Shown here: one piece after another, positions 35,229-44,512 of the stretch | Layout: every line of letters starts with the position of its first letter | Position numbering within the stretch: position 1 is the first letter of the stretch | From: Ramlibacter tataouinensis | GTDB lineage: Bacteria > Pseudomonadota > Gammaproteobacteria > Burkholderiales > Burkholderiaceae_C | Reading direction: 5' to 3' | DNA: 64,000 nucleotides | NCBI RefSeq assembly: GCF_001580455.1 | Contig: NZ_CP010951.1 | Span: 930,001-994,000, forward strand | The notes under the pieces: generated by a model | What the model saw: only the letters and a program-made list of their open reading frames with translations | Told to the model about the DNA's origin: nothing | Database searches by the model: none | Program-made: the position numbers and the translations under genes

Positions 35229-36128
35229 ATGACGCTTCTGGACGCGCAGGCGACGGCGCAACGCCTTCCTTATCCCGCCCTGCTGCGCCAGGTGCGGGAG
35301 GTGCTGGCCGATCCCTCGGTGCAGGTCCCCGACCGGCTGGTGCAGCCATTGCCGGGCGGCGGCAGCCTGTTCGTCATGCCGGCGCTGGATGCGCGCATCG
35401 CCATGACCAAGCTGATCACCTTCACGCCCGGCAACGCCGGCACGCCGCGCCCGGCCATCCAGGGCGACGTCGTCGTCTTCGATGTGAAGAGCGGCGAGCG
35501 CCGGCTGGTGCTCGACGGCCCTACCGTGACCGCCCGCCGCACGGCCGCGGTGTCGCTGCTGGCAGCGCAGGAACTGGCGCCGAAGCCCGACGGGCCGCTG
35601 CTGGTGGTGGGCGCGGGCGCGCAGGGCCATGCCCATGTGGAGGCCTTCATCGAGGTGCTGGGCGTGCAGGAGGTGCTGGTGGCCTCGCGCAGCGCCGCGA
35701 GCGCCCAGGCCTTGGCCGGGCATGCGCGCCGGCTGGGCGCGCGCGCGAAGTTCACCGCCGATGCCGACGCGGCCCTCGCCGACTGCGCGCTCGTCGTCAC
35801 CTGCACGCCGGCCGCCGGCGTCGTGCTGTCCGGCATCCCGCGCCCCGATGCCTTCATCGCCGCTATCGGCGCCTTCACGCCGGCCATGGTGGAACTCGCG
35901 CCGGACCTGTGCCGGCATTGCGCCAGCCAGGGCAGCGTGGTGGTCGACACCCCGCTGGCCGCGCAGGAAGCGGGCGACCTGCTGCAGGCCGGGCTCGATG
36001 CGGCCGGCTTTCCGACGCTGCGCGAGGTCTTGCTGCAGGCGCAGCCGGGCCGGCGCGGCCCGGTGCTGTTCAAGAGCTGTGGCTGGGCCGGCTGGGACCT
36101 GGCCGCCGCGCGGGCGGCCGCGGGCTGA
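35229..36128 (+). CDS. Ornithine cyclodeaminase / mu-crystallin family protein (possible delta-1-pyrroline-2-carboxylate reductase)
   Basis: A 299-residue NAD(P)-dependent enzyme of the ornithine cyclodeaminase/mu-crystallin family. The N-terminal part has AMTKLITFTPGNAG and the Rossmann domain shows VVGAGAQGHAHVEAF. The sequence GPTVTARRTAAVSLLAA is diagnostic of the family. In Burkholderiales close members act as LhpI-type reductases of cyclic ketimines from hydroxyproline or proline, so the substrate is more likely a ketimine than ornithine. ATG 35229 is chosen; 35211 is possible. It converges on dcd with a 12-base gap. Confidence 0.88.
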   Translation: MTLLDAQATAQRLPYPALLRQVREVLADPSVQVPDRLVQPLPGGGSLFVMPALDARIAMTKLITFTPGNAGTPRPAIQGDVVVFDVKSGERRLVLDGPTVTARRTAAVSLLAAQELAPKPDGPLLVVGAGAQGHAHVEAFIEVLGVQEVLVASRSAASAQALAGHARRLGARAKFTADADAALADCALVVTCTPAAGVVLSGIPRPDAFIAAIGAFTPAMVELAPDLCRHCASQGSVVVDTPLAAQEAGDLLQAGLDAAGFPTLREVLLQAQPGRRGPVLFKSCGWAGWDLAAARAAAG

Positions 36129-36140
36129 AGCGAGCCCGGA

Positions 36141-36707
<567 letters not shown>

Positions 36708-36749
36708 GGGCTCGATGAAGGTTGCGGGCCAATATACCAAAGCGGCCGG

Positions 36750-37301
36750 TCAGCCCTCCCGCACCGGTCCGGCCTGCCTTTGCAGGCGCTTCAGGAAACG
36801 GCTCATCTCGCCGGCGGGCTCCATGCCCTGGTCCAGCCGCATCAGCGTGCGGCCCTGCGCGTCGCGCAGCACGTACATCACGATGGGCGGCAGGGTGTCG
36901 AAGGTGTGGCGCCGCTGCGCCTGCGACACCCCGATGTCGCGGAACGCGCGCAACTGCCGGCGCACGTCCTCGCGCGTGACGCTGGCCACCTGCGACAGCG
37001 CCACGCGCGTCGGCGCGAAGGCCTGGGACAGGGTGATCCATTCCATGTCGCAGCGCACCGTGCGGCCAAGGTTGCGCCAGGCCGAGGCGCCCATGAAGCC
37101 CATCCAGCCCAGGCCGAGCAGCACGGTGCCGTATTTCTCCAGGGCCATGGCCTCGTCGCCGGCCAGCAGCGGCAGGCCCACCGCCGGCAGCCCCAGCATC
37201 AAGGCCCAGAACACGTTGGCCCGCCAGGACTGGCGCGGCTCGCGCAGGACGATGGGCCGGCCGTCTTCGTCGTGGCTCGGGTCGAAGGTGGCGAAGGCCA
37301 T
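36750..37301 (-). CDS. Two-helix membrane protein, hypothetical
   Basis: A 183-residue protein. Residues ~28-48 and ~57-75 form two helices (NVFWALMLGLPAVGLPLL and a second apolar stretch), and the C-terminal half looks like a compact beta/alpha domain similar in layout to bacterial PH-like domains (ITLSQAFAPTRVALSQVASV). Function is unknown. Its ATG overlaps the guaD stop (TGATG), so it is coupled to guanine deaminase. Confidence 0.75.
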   Translation of the reverse strand: MAFATFDPSHDEDGRPIVLREPRQSWRANVFWALMLGLPAVGLPLLAGDEAMALEKYGTVLLGLGWMGFMGASAWRNLGRTVRCDMEWITLSQAFAPTRVALSQVASVTREDVRRQLRAFRDIGVSQAQRRHTFDTLPPIVMYVLRDAQGRTLMRLDQGMEPAGEMSRFLKRLQRQAGPVREG

Positions 37302-38581
37302 CAGGTTCCTCCGATAACCACGCGTTCGATCGCGCGATCGTCGCCCAGCACGATGAGGGAGAACAGCAGTTCGTCCAGGCTGCCCGCCAGCCGCGTCTTG
37401 CGCGCCAAAAGCGGCGTGGCGCCGGGATCGATGACGATGAAGTCGGCTTCGCAGCCGGGCTGCAGGTTGCCGATCACGCCTTCCAGCCCCAGGGCCTGCG
37501 CGGCGCCGGCGGTGTGCTGCCACCACAGCTGCTGCGGCGACAGCGACAGGCCCGGCTTGGTCTGGCCCTCGCGGCCCACGTAGTAGGCGGCGAGCATGGT
37601 GTGGAAGGGGCTGAAGCTGGTGCCGCCGCCCACGTCGCTGGCCAGCCCGTAGCGGAAGCCGATGCGCTCGGCGCCTTCGTAGTCGAAGAAGCCGCTGCCC
37701 AGGAACAGGTTGCTGGTGGGACTGACGGCAGCGGCCGCGCCGGTGCTTCGCATCAGGCGGCGGTCCTCGTCGTCGAAGTGGATGCAGTGCGCGTAGATGG
37801 CGCGCTCGCGCATCAGGCCGAAGCCCTCGTACACCGCCAGGTAGCTGCGCGCATCCGGAAAGAGCTGGCGCGCCCAGGCGATCTCCTCGCGGTTCTCGGC
37901 CACGTGCGACTGGATCCATACCCCGGGGTAGCGGGCGGCCAACTCACCGGCGCCGCGCAGCTGCGCCTCGCTGCAACTCGGCGCGAAGCGCGGCGTGATG
38001 GCATAGCCCAGGCGGCCCACGCCGTGCCAGCGCTGGATCAGCGCTTCGGTGTCGACCAGCGACTGCTCGGTCTGGTCGCGCACGCCCTCGGGCGAATGCC
38101 GGTCCTGCAGCACCTTGCCCGCGACCATCCGCAGGCCGCGCCCGCCGGCCTCGGCCATCAGCGCATCGACCGACACCGGGTGCGAGGTGGCGAAGGCCAG
38201 CGCACTGGTCACGCCGTGGCGCAGCAACTCGTCGATGAAGAAGGTCGCCAGCGCGCGCGCGTGCCCGGCGTCGGCGAAGCGCGCTTCATGCGGGAAGGTG
38301 TACTTCTCCAGCCACGGCAGCAGCCCCTCGGCCGGCGAGCCGATCACGTCCAGCTGCGGAAAGTGGATGTGCAGGTCGATGAAGCCCGGCGCGATGATGC
38401 GGCCGGGAAAATGCTGGACAGCCACGCCCGGAAAGTTGGGCGCCAGCGCCGCGTAGGAGCCCACCGCACGCACCACCTTGCGGCCCGTGGCGTCGGGGCC
38501 GACCACCAGCAGGCCATCCTCCTCGTAGACGGCACTGCGGTCATCGGCAAAGCGCAGGATGGCGGCGCGAAACGCTTGCAT
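37301..38581 (-). CDS. guaD: Guanine deaminase
   Basis: Hydrolyses guanine to xanthine; cytoplasmic zinc amidohydrolase, 426 residues. Metal site residues are visible: HIH in FIDLHIHFPQ, H in IQSHVAEN, H in YAHCIHF and D in ASDVGGGTS. PGRIIAPGFIDLH is typical. The ATG at 38581 gives MQAFRAAILRFADD. Divergent from the nitrile hydratase genes. With the adenine/adenosine deaminase (44513) and BMP receptor (39926) it suggests purine use. Confidence 0.95.
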   Translation of the reverse strand: MQAFRAAILRFADDRSAVYEEDGLLVVGPDATGRKVVRAVGSYAALAPNFPGVAVQHFPGRIIAPGFIDLHIHFPQLDVIGSPAEGLLPWLEKYTFPHEARFADAGHARALATFFIDELLRHGVTSALAFATSHPVSVDALMAEAGGRGLRMVAGKVLQDRHSPEGVRDQTEQSLVDTEALIQRWHGVGRLGYAITPRFAPSCSEAQLRGAGELAARYPGVWIQSHVAENREEIAWARQLFPDARSYLAVYEGFGLMRERAIYAHCIHFDDEDRRLMRSTGAAAAVSPTSNLFLGSGFFDYEGAERIGFRYGLASDVGGGTSFSPFHTMLAAYYVGREGQTKPGLSLSPQQLWWQHTAGAAQALGLEGVIGNLQPGCEADFIVIDPGATPLLARKTRLAGSLDELLFSLIVLGDDRAIERVVIGGT

Positions 38582-38678
38582 GCGCCTATTGTCAGGCCAG
38601 CGCGGCGCCCGCCGGGTTGCCCCGGTGCGCGGGATGCGACACACTGGGGCGGCCCGGCGAACCGGGACTGGAGGCGCC

Positions 38679-39281
38679 ATGGAAGCGATCCCACCCAAGC
38701 AGGTCTTTCAGCGCACGGCTTCGATCGAAGAGCGGGTCAACGCCGTCCAGGCCGTCCTGCAGGAGCAGGGAGGGGACGCGGCGGCCGGGCTGGCCGACCT
38801 GGATCACTCTGCACAGCAGGAATGGGTGCCGCAGAACGGCGCCCGCGTCGTCGCGCGTGCCTGGTCCGACCCGGCATTCCGCGCGCGCCTGCTCGCCGAT
38901 GGGCGCGCCGCCGTGGCCGAGATGGGGCTGCCCATGCCCAAGCACCACCGGCATCTGGTCGTGCTGGAAAACACCGCCACCGTCCACAACGTCATCTGCT
39001 GCACGCTCTGCTCCTGCACCGCCTTCACCCTGATCGGGCTGCCGCCGGACTGGTACAAGGACTTCGAGTACCGCTCGCGCGTGGTGCGCGAGGCCCGGAC
39101 GGTGCTGAAGGAAATGGGGCTGGACCTGCCGCCGGAGACGGAGATCCGCGTGTGGGACACCACCGCCGATACGCGCTACATGGTGCTGCCGATGCAGCCG
39201 GCCGCAACCGTGGGGTGGTCGCCCGAGCGGCTGGCGGCGATCGTCACCCGTGATTCCATGATCGGTGTAGCGCGGCTTTGA
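38679..39281 (+). CDS. nthA: Nitrile hydratase alpha subunit
   Basis: Metal-bearing subunit that hydrates nitriles to amides. It has 200 residues. The metal claw is C108-T-L-C-S-C113, where Thr favours a cobalt-type centre; in mature enzymes the last two cysteines are oxidised. An extra Cys107 precedes it, and the usual YPW after the claw is TAF. 'GLPPDWYKDFEYRSRVVREAR' is the next block, shortened here in reading as GLPPDWYK then FEYRSRVV, and VTRDSMIGVA ends the protein. GGAG lies six bases before the ATG. The beta gene follows after ten bases. No activator gene is adjacent. Thiocyanate hydrolase is a related alternative. Confidence 0.93.
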   Translation: MEAIPPKQVFQRTASIEERVNAVQAVLQEQGGDAAAGLADLDHSAQQEWVPQNGARVVARAWSDPAFRARLLADGRAAVAEMGLPMPKHHRHLVVLENTATVHNVICCTLCSCTAFTLIGLPPDWYKDFEYRSRVVREARTVLKEMGLDLPPETEIRVWDTTADTRYMVLPMQPAATVGWSPERLAAIVTRDSMIGVARL

Positions 39282-39291
39282 AGGGGCACAG

Positions 39292-39909
39292 ATGGACGGC
39301 ATGCATGATCTGGGCGGCAAGCAGGGTTTCGGCCGGGTGCGCTACACACTGAACGCGCCGGCATTCCACGCTTCGTGGGAGGTGCGGGCCAATTCGCTGT
39401 ACGCACTGGCGGTGCGCCGCGGCCTGTTCAACATGGACGAGTACCGCCATGCGATCGAACGCATGGAACCGCGCCACTACCTGTCGGCCGGCTACTACGA
39501 GCGCTCGCTCACCGGTTGCGCGACCCTGCTCGTGGAAAAGGGGCTGGTCACCCACGAAGAACTCGAGCGGCGCGCGCAGGGCCGGTTTCCGCTGGCGGCG
39601 CCCGCCGCAGAAGGCCGCAGCAACCATCCGGCAAGCCAGCCGCTGCGGGCCGGCGACCGGGTCCGGGTGCGCGCCGACTACGTGCCGGGCCACGTGCGCA
39701 TGCCGGGCTACATTCGCGGCAAGACCGGCGTGGTGGTGAGCGAGTCCCCGACCTACCCGTTCCCCGATGCCCATGCGCACGGCGTCGCGTCGCAGGACGA
39801 GCCCACCTACGACGTGCGCTTCCGCAGCGAAGACCTGTGGCCCGGGTCGGCCGAGCCGGCCCTGGTGCACGTCGCCGTGTTCCAGAGTTACCTGGAACGC
39901 ATCGCCTAG
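39292..39909 (+). CDS. nthB: Nitrile hydratase beta subunit
   Basis: The structural partner of NthA in one polypeptide of 205 residues. It opens MDGMHDLGGKQGFG, has the helical N-terminal half (YERSLTGCATLLVEKG) and the SH3-like C-terminal barrel with GHVRMPGYIRGKTG and FPDAHAHG, all typical. It is slightly shorter than many beta subunits. It forms an operon with nthA and converges on the BMP receptor gene with a 16-base gap. Confidence 0.93.
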   Translation: MDGMHDLGGKQGFGRVRYTLNAPAFHASWEVRANSLYALAVRRGLFNMDEYRHAIERMEPRHYLSAGYYERSLTGCATLLVEKGLVTHEELERRAQGRFPLAAPAAEGRSNHPASQPLRAGDRVRVRADYVPGHVRMPGYIRGKTGVVVSESPTYPFPDAHAHGVASQDEPTYDVRFRSEDLWPGSAEPALVHVAVFQSYLERIA

Positions 39910-39925
39910 GGTCCGAACAGGCCCT

Positions 39926-41002
39926 TTACTTCGACACCTTGCCGACCACGCCGGTCACCAGGTAGTTCATCGTCAGGATCTGCTCGTCGGACAGCTGCTG
40001 GCCGGCGGCGATGAGCGACTTGCCCTCGTTGTCCGCGATCGGCCCGGCAAAGGGCTGCAGCTTGCCGGAGGCGATGTCCTTCTGGCGCGCCAGCACCTCC
40101 TCCTGCACCGCCTTGGGCACCTTGGGACCGAAGGCCTCGATGCGCACCATGCGCTCCTTCACGCCGCCCCAGAGCTTGTCGCTCTTCCAGGTGCCGTCGA
40201 GCACCGCCTGCGTGCGGCGCTTGTAGTACTCGTCCCAGTGGTGGGTGACCGCGGCGATCTGGGCGTCGGGCCCGGCCTGGCGCATGTCGGAGTGATAGGC
40301 CACCGCCATCTTGCCGCGCTCCTGCGCCACCCGCATGGCCGCGTCGGTCGCGGTGTGGAAGGCAATCACGTCCACGTCCTGGTTGAACAGGCTCATCGCG
40401 GCTTCGCGCTCGCGCCCCGGATCGAACCAGGCGTTGAGCCACACGACCTTGACCTGCGCCTTCGGGTTGACCGAACGCATGCCCAGCGTGAAGGCATTGA
40501 TGCCCTGCAGCACCTCGGGGATCGGGAAACCCGCCACGTAGCCGGCGACATTGGTGCTGGTCATGCGGCCGGCCAGCACGCCGGCCAGGTAGCGGCCTTC
40601 GTAGTAGCGGGCGTTGACCGTGGCCACGTTGGGCGCGTTCTTGTAGCCGGTGACCGACTCGAACTTCACATCGGGGAAGTCGCGCGCCACCTTCAGGGTC
40701 GGCTCCATGTAGCCGAAACTGGGCGTGAAGATCAGCTTGTTGCCCTGCTGCGCGAGGTCGCGGATCACGCGCTCGGCATCGGCGCCTTCCGGCACGTTCT
40801 CGACATAGCTGGTCTTGACCTTGCTGCCGAAGGCCGCGTCCACCGCCCGGCGGCCCTCGTCGTGCTGGTGGACCCAGCCGGTGTCCATGATGGGTGCGAC
40901 ATAGACGAAGCCCACCTTGAGCGGCGTCGCAGGCGATTGGGCAAAAGCGGGAGTGAAAAACGAGGCGGCCGCAATGAGCACGGCAGCGAGGTTTTTGTAC
41001 AT
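39926..41002 (-). CDS. BMP family substrate-binding protein (nucleoside receptor type)
   Basis: A 358-residue periplasmic binding protein of the basic-membrane-protein/PnrA family, whose known members bind purine nucleosides or related ligands for ABC import. It has a signal peptide ending AFAQ and no lipobox cysteine, so it should be soluble. Family stretches are VGFVYVAPIMDTGWVHQHDE at the N-terminus, LAGRMTSTNVAGYVAGFPIP in the middle and HHWDEYYKRRTQ. No permease or ATPase genes are adjacent, so the transporter is encoded elsewhere. The context of guaD supports purine uptake. Confidence 0.92.
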   Translation of the reverse strand: MYKNLAAVLIAAASFFTPAFAQSPATPLKVGFVYVAPIMDTGWVHQHDEGRRAVDAAFGSKVKTSYVENVPEGADAERVIRDLAQQGNKLIFTPSFGYMEPTLKVARDFPDVKFESVTGYKNAPNVATVNARYYEGRYLAGVLAGRMTSTNVAGYVAGFPIPEVLQGINAFTLGMRSVNPKAQVKVVWLNAWFDPGREREAAMSLFNQDVDVIAFHTATDAAMRVAQERGKMAVAYHSDMRQAGPDAQIAAVTHHWDEYYKRRTQAVLDGTWKSDKLWGGVKERMVRIEAFGPKVPKAVQEEVLARQKDIASGKLQPFAGPIADNEGKSLIAAGQQLSDEQILTMNYLVTGVVGKVSK

Positions 41003-41068
41003 GGTGTTCCTCTACATGGCCCCGGATGAATCGACGAAAGTGGCCGCCGGGGCGCGGCCTCTGACCCG

Positions 41069-41986
41069 CTATTTTACCGGCGGGCCGGGCGGGGGCTGGA
41101 GGCCGAGATCGGCGGCCAGGGCGGCGACCAGTGCCTCGGGCGCGGAAGCGAACCGGATGAACCTGAGCTCGTCCGCCGCGACGACACGCTGCGCCACCAG
41201 GCCCTGGATGCGTGCCTCCAGCCCGCTCCAGAGCGTCCGGTCCCCCAGGAAATAGACCGGAATCCGCCTCAGCTGCGAGCTCTTGATCATCTCCAGCGCC
41301 TGGTAGGTCTCCCACTCGGTGCCGGTGCCGCCGGGGGCGATCACGATCGCGGCCGAGTGGCGGACCATCGCGGCCTCCCGGACCGCGACGCTGGTGAAGA
41401 TCAGCCCGTTCGTGACGTAGGGGTTGAAGGCCTTCGCCGGATCCCCGCCGTAAGGCCGTTGCGGGCTGGGACTTGGCGACCGGTCGTAGTAGGTCGTGTA
41501 GCCGATGCTGGGTCCCCCGCCCTCGGCCGCACCGCGGTTCGCCGCTTCCATCAGGCCCGGGCCGGCGCCGGCCATCACGGGATATTGCTGGCCGAAACGC
41601 CGGCTCCAGTCGGCGGCAAACGTGCGCACGGCGCCGTAGAGCGCGTCGTAACGGGCTTTCAGCTGCGGGTCGCAGGGCCCGCCGGGCAGGCAGGCCTCAT
41701 TGGCCTCCCTGATGCGGGAACTGCCGAACACGGTGACGAAGCCGTTCGGGTAGCGGCTCGCCTTGAACACCTCGCCGCAGTAGGTGTCGCGGGCCAGGTC
41801 CGCCGCCGGGATGTCGTTGTCCAGGCCGCGGTAAGGCCCCACGTACTCGGCCTTCACGCCTGCAGCCACCGGGCAGTCGAAGGACGCCGCCACCGGCGCG
41901 CCCTGCTGCCGTGGCAGGGGCGCCTGGCACGCCGACAGCGCCGCCAGCATCAGGGCTGCGGCGCAGCCTTTGAAGACAGAACGCAT
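41069..41986 (-). CDS. Lipoprotein with LOG/lysine-decarboxylase-like Rossmann domain
   Basis: A 305-residue protein that begins with a lipoprotein signal peptide (LAALSAC lipobox). The remaining part has a LOG-type fold: FVTVFGSSRI near the start, GAGPGLMEAANRGAAEGG near residue 135 and APGGTGTEWETYQAL near 217, equivalent to the PGGxGTxxE active-site motif of cytokinin-riboside phosphate phosphoribohydrolases and TIGR00730 proteins. Such enzymes are cytosolic, so export to the periplasm is unusual. It lies between the BMP gene and the penicillin-acylase gene, all leftward. The ATG at 41986 is chosen because it starts the signal peptide. Confidence 0.82.
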   Translation of the reverse strand: MRSVFKGCAAALMLAALSACQAPLPRQQGAPVAASFDCPVAAGVKAEYVGPYRGLDNDIPAADLARDTYCGEVFKASRYPNGFVTVFGSSRIREANEACLPGGPCDPQLKARYDALYGAVRTFAADWSRRFGQQYPVMAGAGPGLMEAANRGAAEGGGPSIGYTTYYDRSPSPSPQRPYGGDPAKAFNPYVTNGLIFTSVAVREAAMVRHSAAIVIAPGGTGTEWETYQALEMIKSSQLRRIPVYFLGDRTLWSGLEARIQGLVAQRVVAADELRFIRFASAPEALVAALAADLGLQPPPGPPVK

Positions 41987-42054
41987 GACTCCCTCTCCTC
42001 CTGCGCGGCATCGCATCCGCGCTTGTCTTCGTGACCGATCCCTGATCCCGTGAT

Positions 42055-44499
42055 TCAAGGCACCAGCGTGGCCTGGTGCGCCCAGCCCTGCGGCTGCATC
42101 TGCAGCGGCCGATAGCGCACCTGCGCCCATTCCTGCGCCATGTCGCGGTAGCGCGGGCTGAACACCAGGCCGCTCTGCCCGGTCTGGTAGACGAACTGCG
42201 ACTTCTCCGGGTCGGCCAGGTCGTAGATCGCCCGCAGGCTGGCCGCATGCCGGGTCGCGAAGGGCATCGCCGGTTCATTGGCCCAGTACTGGCCGACGTT
42301 CACCGTCCAGGGATCGCCACCCGTGGGCACCTGCACGTCGAAGAATTTCGCCAGCGCCGCCACGTTGCTGAAGGGCCGATGCCCCGAGATCGCAGGATGC
42401 GCCTTGCCCCAGCGCCAGGCGCCGGAGTCACTGCCCTGCTGCGCCGCGATGCGGTCCAGCGCGCGCGCCAGCGCCTTGGAGGACGCCTCGGCGCAGCCGC
42501 CCGCGCCGCACCAGAACGCCTGCGCGTTCGCATCGAGCAGCATGGTCTCCAGGCCGGCGCGGTAGGTGCGCTTGCCGTAGAGCGCCTTGAAGCGCGCGGC
42601 GCCCAGCTGGGGCTCGATCAGGCCACGCGTGAGTTCATCGGCCCACACCGCGAACAGCAGCGGCGCGCCGCTGTCCTGCTTCATCGTGCCGTCGAAGTCC
42701 TTCAGCAGGGCGAGCGCGGCCGCCGCCTGCGGGTGCTCGCTCTTCGTGGCCTGCAGCACCGGCAGCAGCCTGGCCGTCGCGCTCGAGAAGGTGTCGCTTT
42801 GCACTTCGCGCATGCTGGCGGCGTCGTGCTTGGGCGTGGCGGCCAGCAGCGTCTCGATGCGGTTGTAGCGCTCGGGGGTCACCCAGTCCTGGCCCATGTA
42901 GTGCGGGAAATCCTTGGGCGGGATGCGCTGGTTGGCCGTGGCATGCCAGCCCTTGGCCTCGATCGCCGCATGGTCCACCTGCGGCGTCTGGCCCGGCCCG
43001 ATCCAGCCGCTCCAGTCGTACTTCGGGTCCCAGCCGGGCGCCGGCGCGACGCCGCGCAGGTCGTTGTCGGCGCGCCGCAGCGGCGAGCGGCCGATCGCCT
43101 GGAACGCGGTCTTGCCCGAGGTGTCGGCCGCCACCAGGCTCTGCATCGGCGAGTGGTGCAGCGAAAACGCGGCCAGCAGTTCGTCCACGTTTTGCGCCAG
43201 GTTGGCGCGGTAGCCGGCCAGCAGGGTCTGGTTGTCGGCATCCAGCGCCGCCCAGCGCAGCGCCAGCGCATAGCGGCTGGTGTCGAGCACCTGGCTGTAG
43301 GTCGGATGCTCGTTGCTCAGCACCGGGCCGTGCCGCGTGGCCAGCACCGTGAACTTCTCGTCCGGCTGGCCCTTGACCTTGATGGTCTCCTCATGCGCGA
43401 CGAAGTCGGCCCAGCCCTCGGGCGTGCGGTATTGCTTCGGGTTGGCCGGATTGACCTGTTCCAGGTACAGGTCCTGGACGTCCGGGCTGGTATTGGTGAA
43501 CCCCCAGGCCACACCCGCGGTGCGGCCCAGCACCACCATCGGCAGCCCGGGCAGGGTGGCGCCGATCACGTCCAGCGCCTTGCCGCCCGGCGCCGCCGGC
43601 GCCTTCAGTCGCGCGAAATACCAGATCGCCGGCGAGCTCAGGCCCAGGTGCGGGTCATTGGCAACCAGCGGCTTGCCGCTTTGCGTGTGGCTACCGGCGA
43701 CCACCCAGTTGTTGGAGCCGACGCCTTCGGCCTGGCCGATGCCTTGCAGCCACTCGTCGTGCAAGGGATCGATGGCCACCGTCTTCTGCGGCGCGGGGCC
43801 CTCGGGCTTGTAAACATTGAGCCCCCGGTACAGCGCCGCCAGGTCGGTGCCGGTGGCCGGCGCCTCGCCCGGGTAGGCCGGCATCAGCTGCCACAACTGC
43901 TGCGTCGACAGGCGCTGCAGCGCCGACAGCCGGGCGAATTCGGCGCCCCAGTTGCCGCCCAGGTCCAGGGCCATCATCAGCGCCCAGGCCACGCTGTCCT
44001 GCGCGGTCCACTCGCCGGGCTTCACCCCCAGGACATGGAACTCGGGCGGCAGCGCCTGCGCGCTGCTGGCGTGGTAGGCGTTGATGCCGCGGGCATAGGC
44101 TTGCAACAGGGCCTGGCTTTCGGCCGGCAGGCGCTCCCACTGCGCCTGCGCCGCGCGCATGATGCCCAGCCGCCGCATCAGCCTGTCGGTTTCCAGCGTC
44201 CTGGGGCCGAACACCTCGCTCAGCTCGCCGTGCATGACGCGGCGGTTGAATTCCAGCTGCCAGCTGCGTTCCTGCGCGTGCACATAGCCGATCGCGAACG
44301 ACGCGTCGGCCTGGCTCTGGGCCTCGATGTGCGTCACGTCGGAGCCGTCGCGCCGCACCTGCACCGGGGCAGTGAGCCCGGGCGCGCGGATGTCGCCATC
44401 CAGCGTGGGGAAGCTGCGCCAGGCGTAGATGCCGCCGGCGACAAGCGAAAGCAGCAGCAGGGCCAGCAGGCCCTTGAGCGTGAACTTGACGATGCGCAT
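42055..44499 (-). CDS. Penicillin acylase family amidase
   Basis: An 814-residue Ntn-hydrolase precursor. An N-terminal helix (residues ~7-25) acts as signal or anchor. The auto-cleavage nucleophile is Ser262 in GVGSNNWVV, followed by KPLVANDPHL, and the alpha-subunit region has DASFAIGYVHAQERSWQLE. Known members cleave beta-lactam side chains, N-acyl-homoserine lactones or other amides; the substrate here is unknown. Cleavage should yield alpha and beta chains in the periplasm. It follows the deaminase gene with a 13-base gap on the same strand. Confidence 0.93.
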   Translation of the reverse strand: MRIVKFTLKGLLALLLLSLVAGGIYAWRSFPTLDGDIRAPGLTAPVQVRRDGSDVTHIEAQSQADASFAIGYVHAQERSWQLEFNRRVMHGELSEVFGPRTLETDRLMRRLGIMRAAQAQWERLPAESQALLQAYARGINAYHASSAQALPPEFHVLGVKPGEWTAQDSVAWALMMALDLGGNWGAEFARLSALQRLSTQQLWQLMPAYPGEAPATGTDLAALYRGLNVYKPEGPAPQKTVAIDPLHDEWLQGIGQAEGVGSNNWVVAGSHTQSGKPLVANDPHLGLSSPAIWYFARLKAPAAPGGKALDVIGATLPGLPMVVLGRTAGVAWGFTNTSPDVQDLYLEQVNPANPKQYRTPEGWADFVAHEETIKVKGQPDEKFTVLATRHGPVLSNEHPTYSQVLDTSRYALALRWAALDADNQTLLAGYRANLAQNVDELLAAFSLHHSPMQSLVAADTSGKTAFQAIGRSPLRRADNDLRGVAPAPGWDPKYDWSGWIGPGQTPQVDHAAIEAKGWHATANQRIPPKDFPHYMGQDWVTPERYNRIETLLAATPKHDAASMREVQSDTFSSATARLLPVLQATKSEHPQAAAALALLKDFDGTMKQDSGAPLLFAVWADELTRGLIEPQLGAARFKALYGKRTYRAGLETMLLDANAQAFWCGAGGCAEASSKALARALDRIAAQQGSDSGAWRWGKAHPAISGHRPFSNVAALAKFFDVQVPTGGDPWTVNVGQYWANEPAMPFATRHAASLRAIYDLADPEKSQFVYQTGQSGLVFSPRYRDMAQEWAQVRYRPLQMQPQGWAHQATLVP

Positions 44500-44512
44500 G
44501 TTCTTGTCCTTC

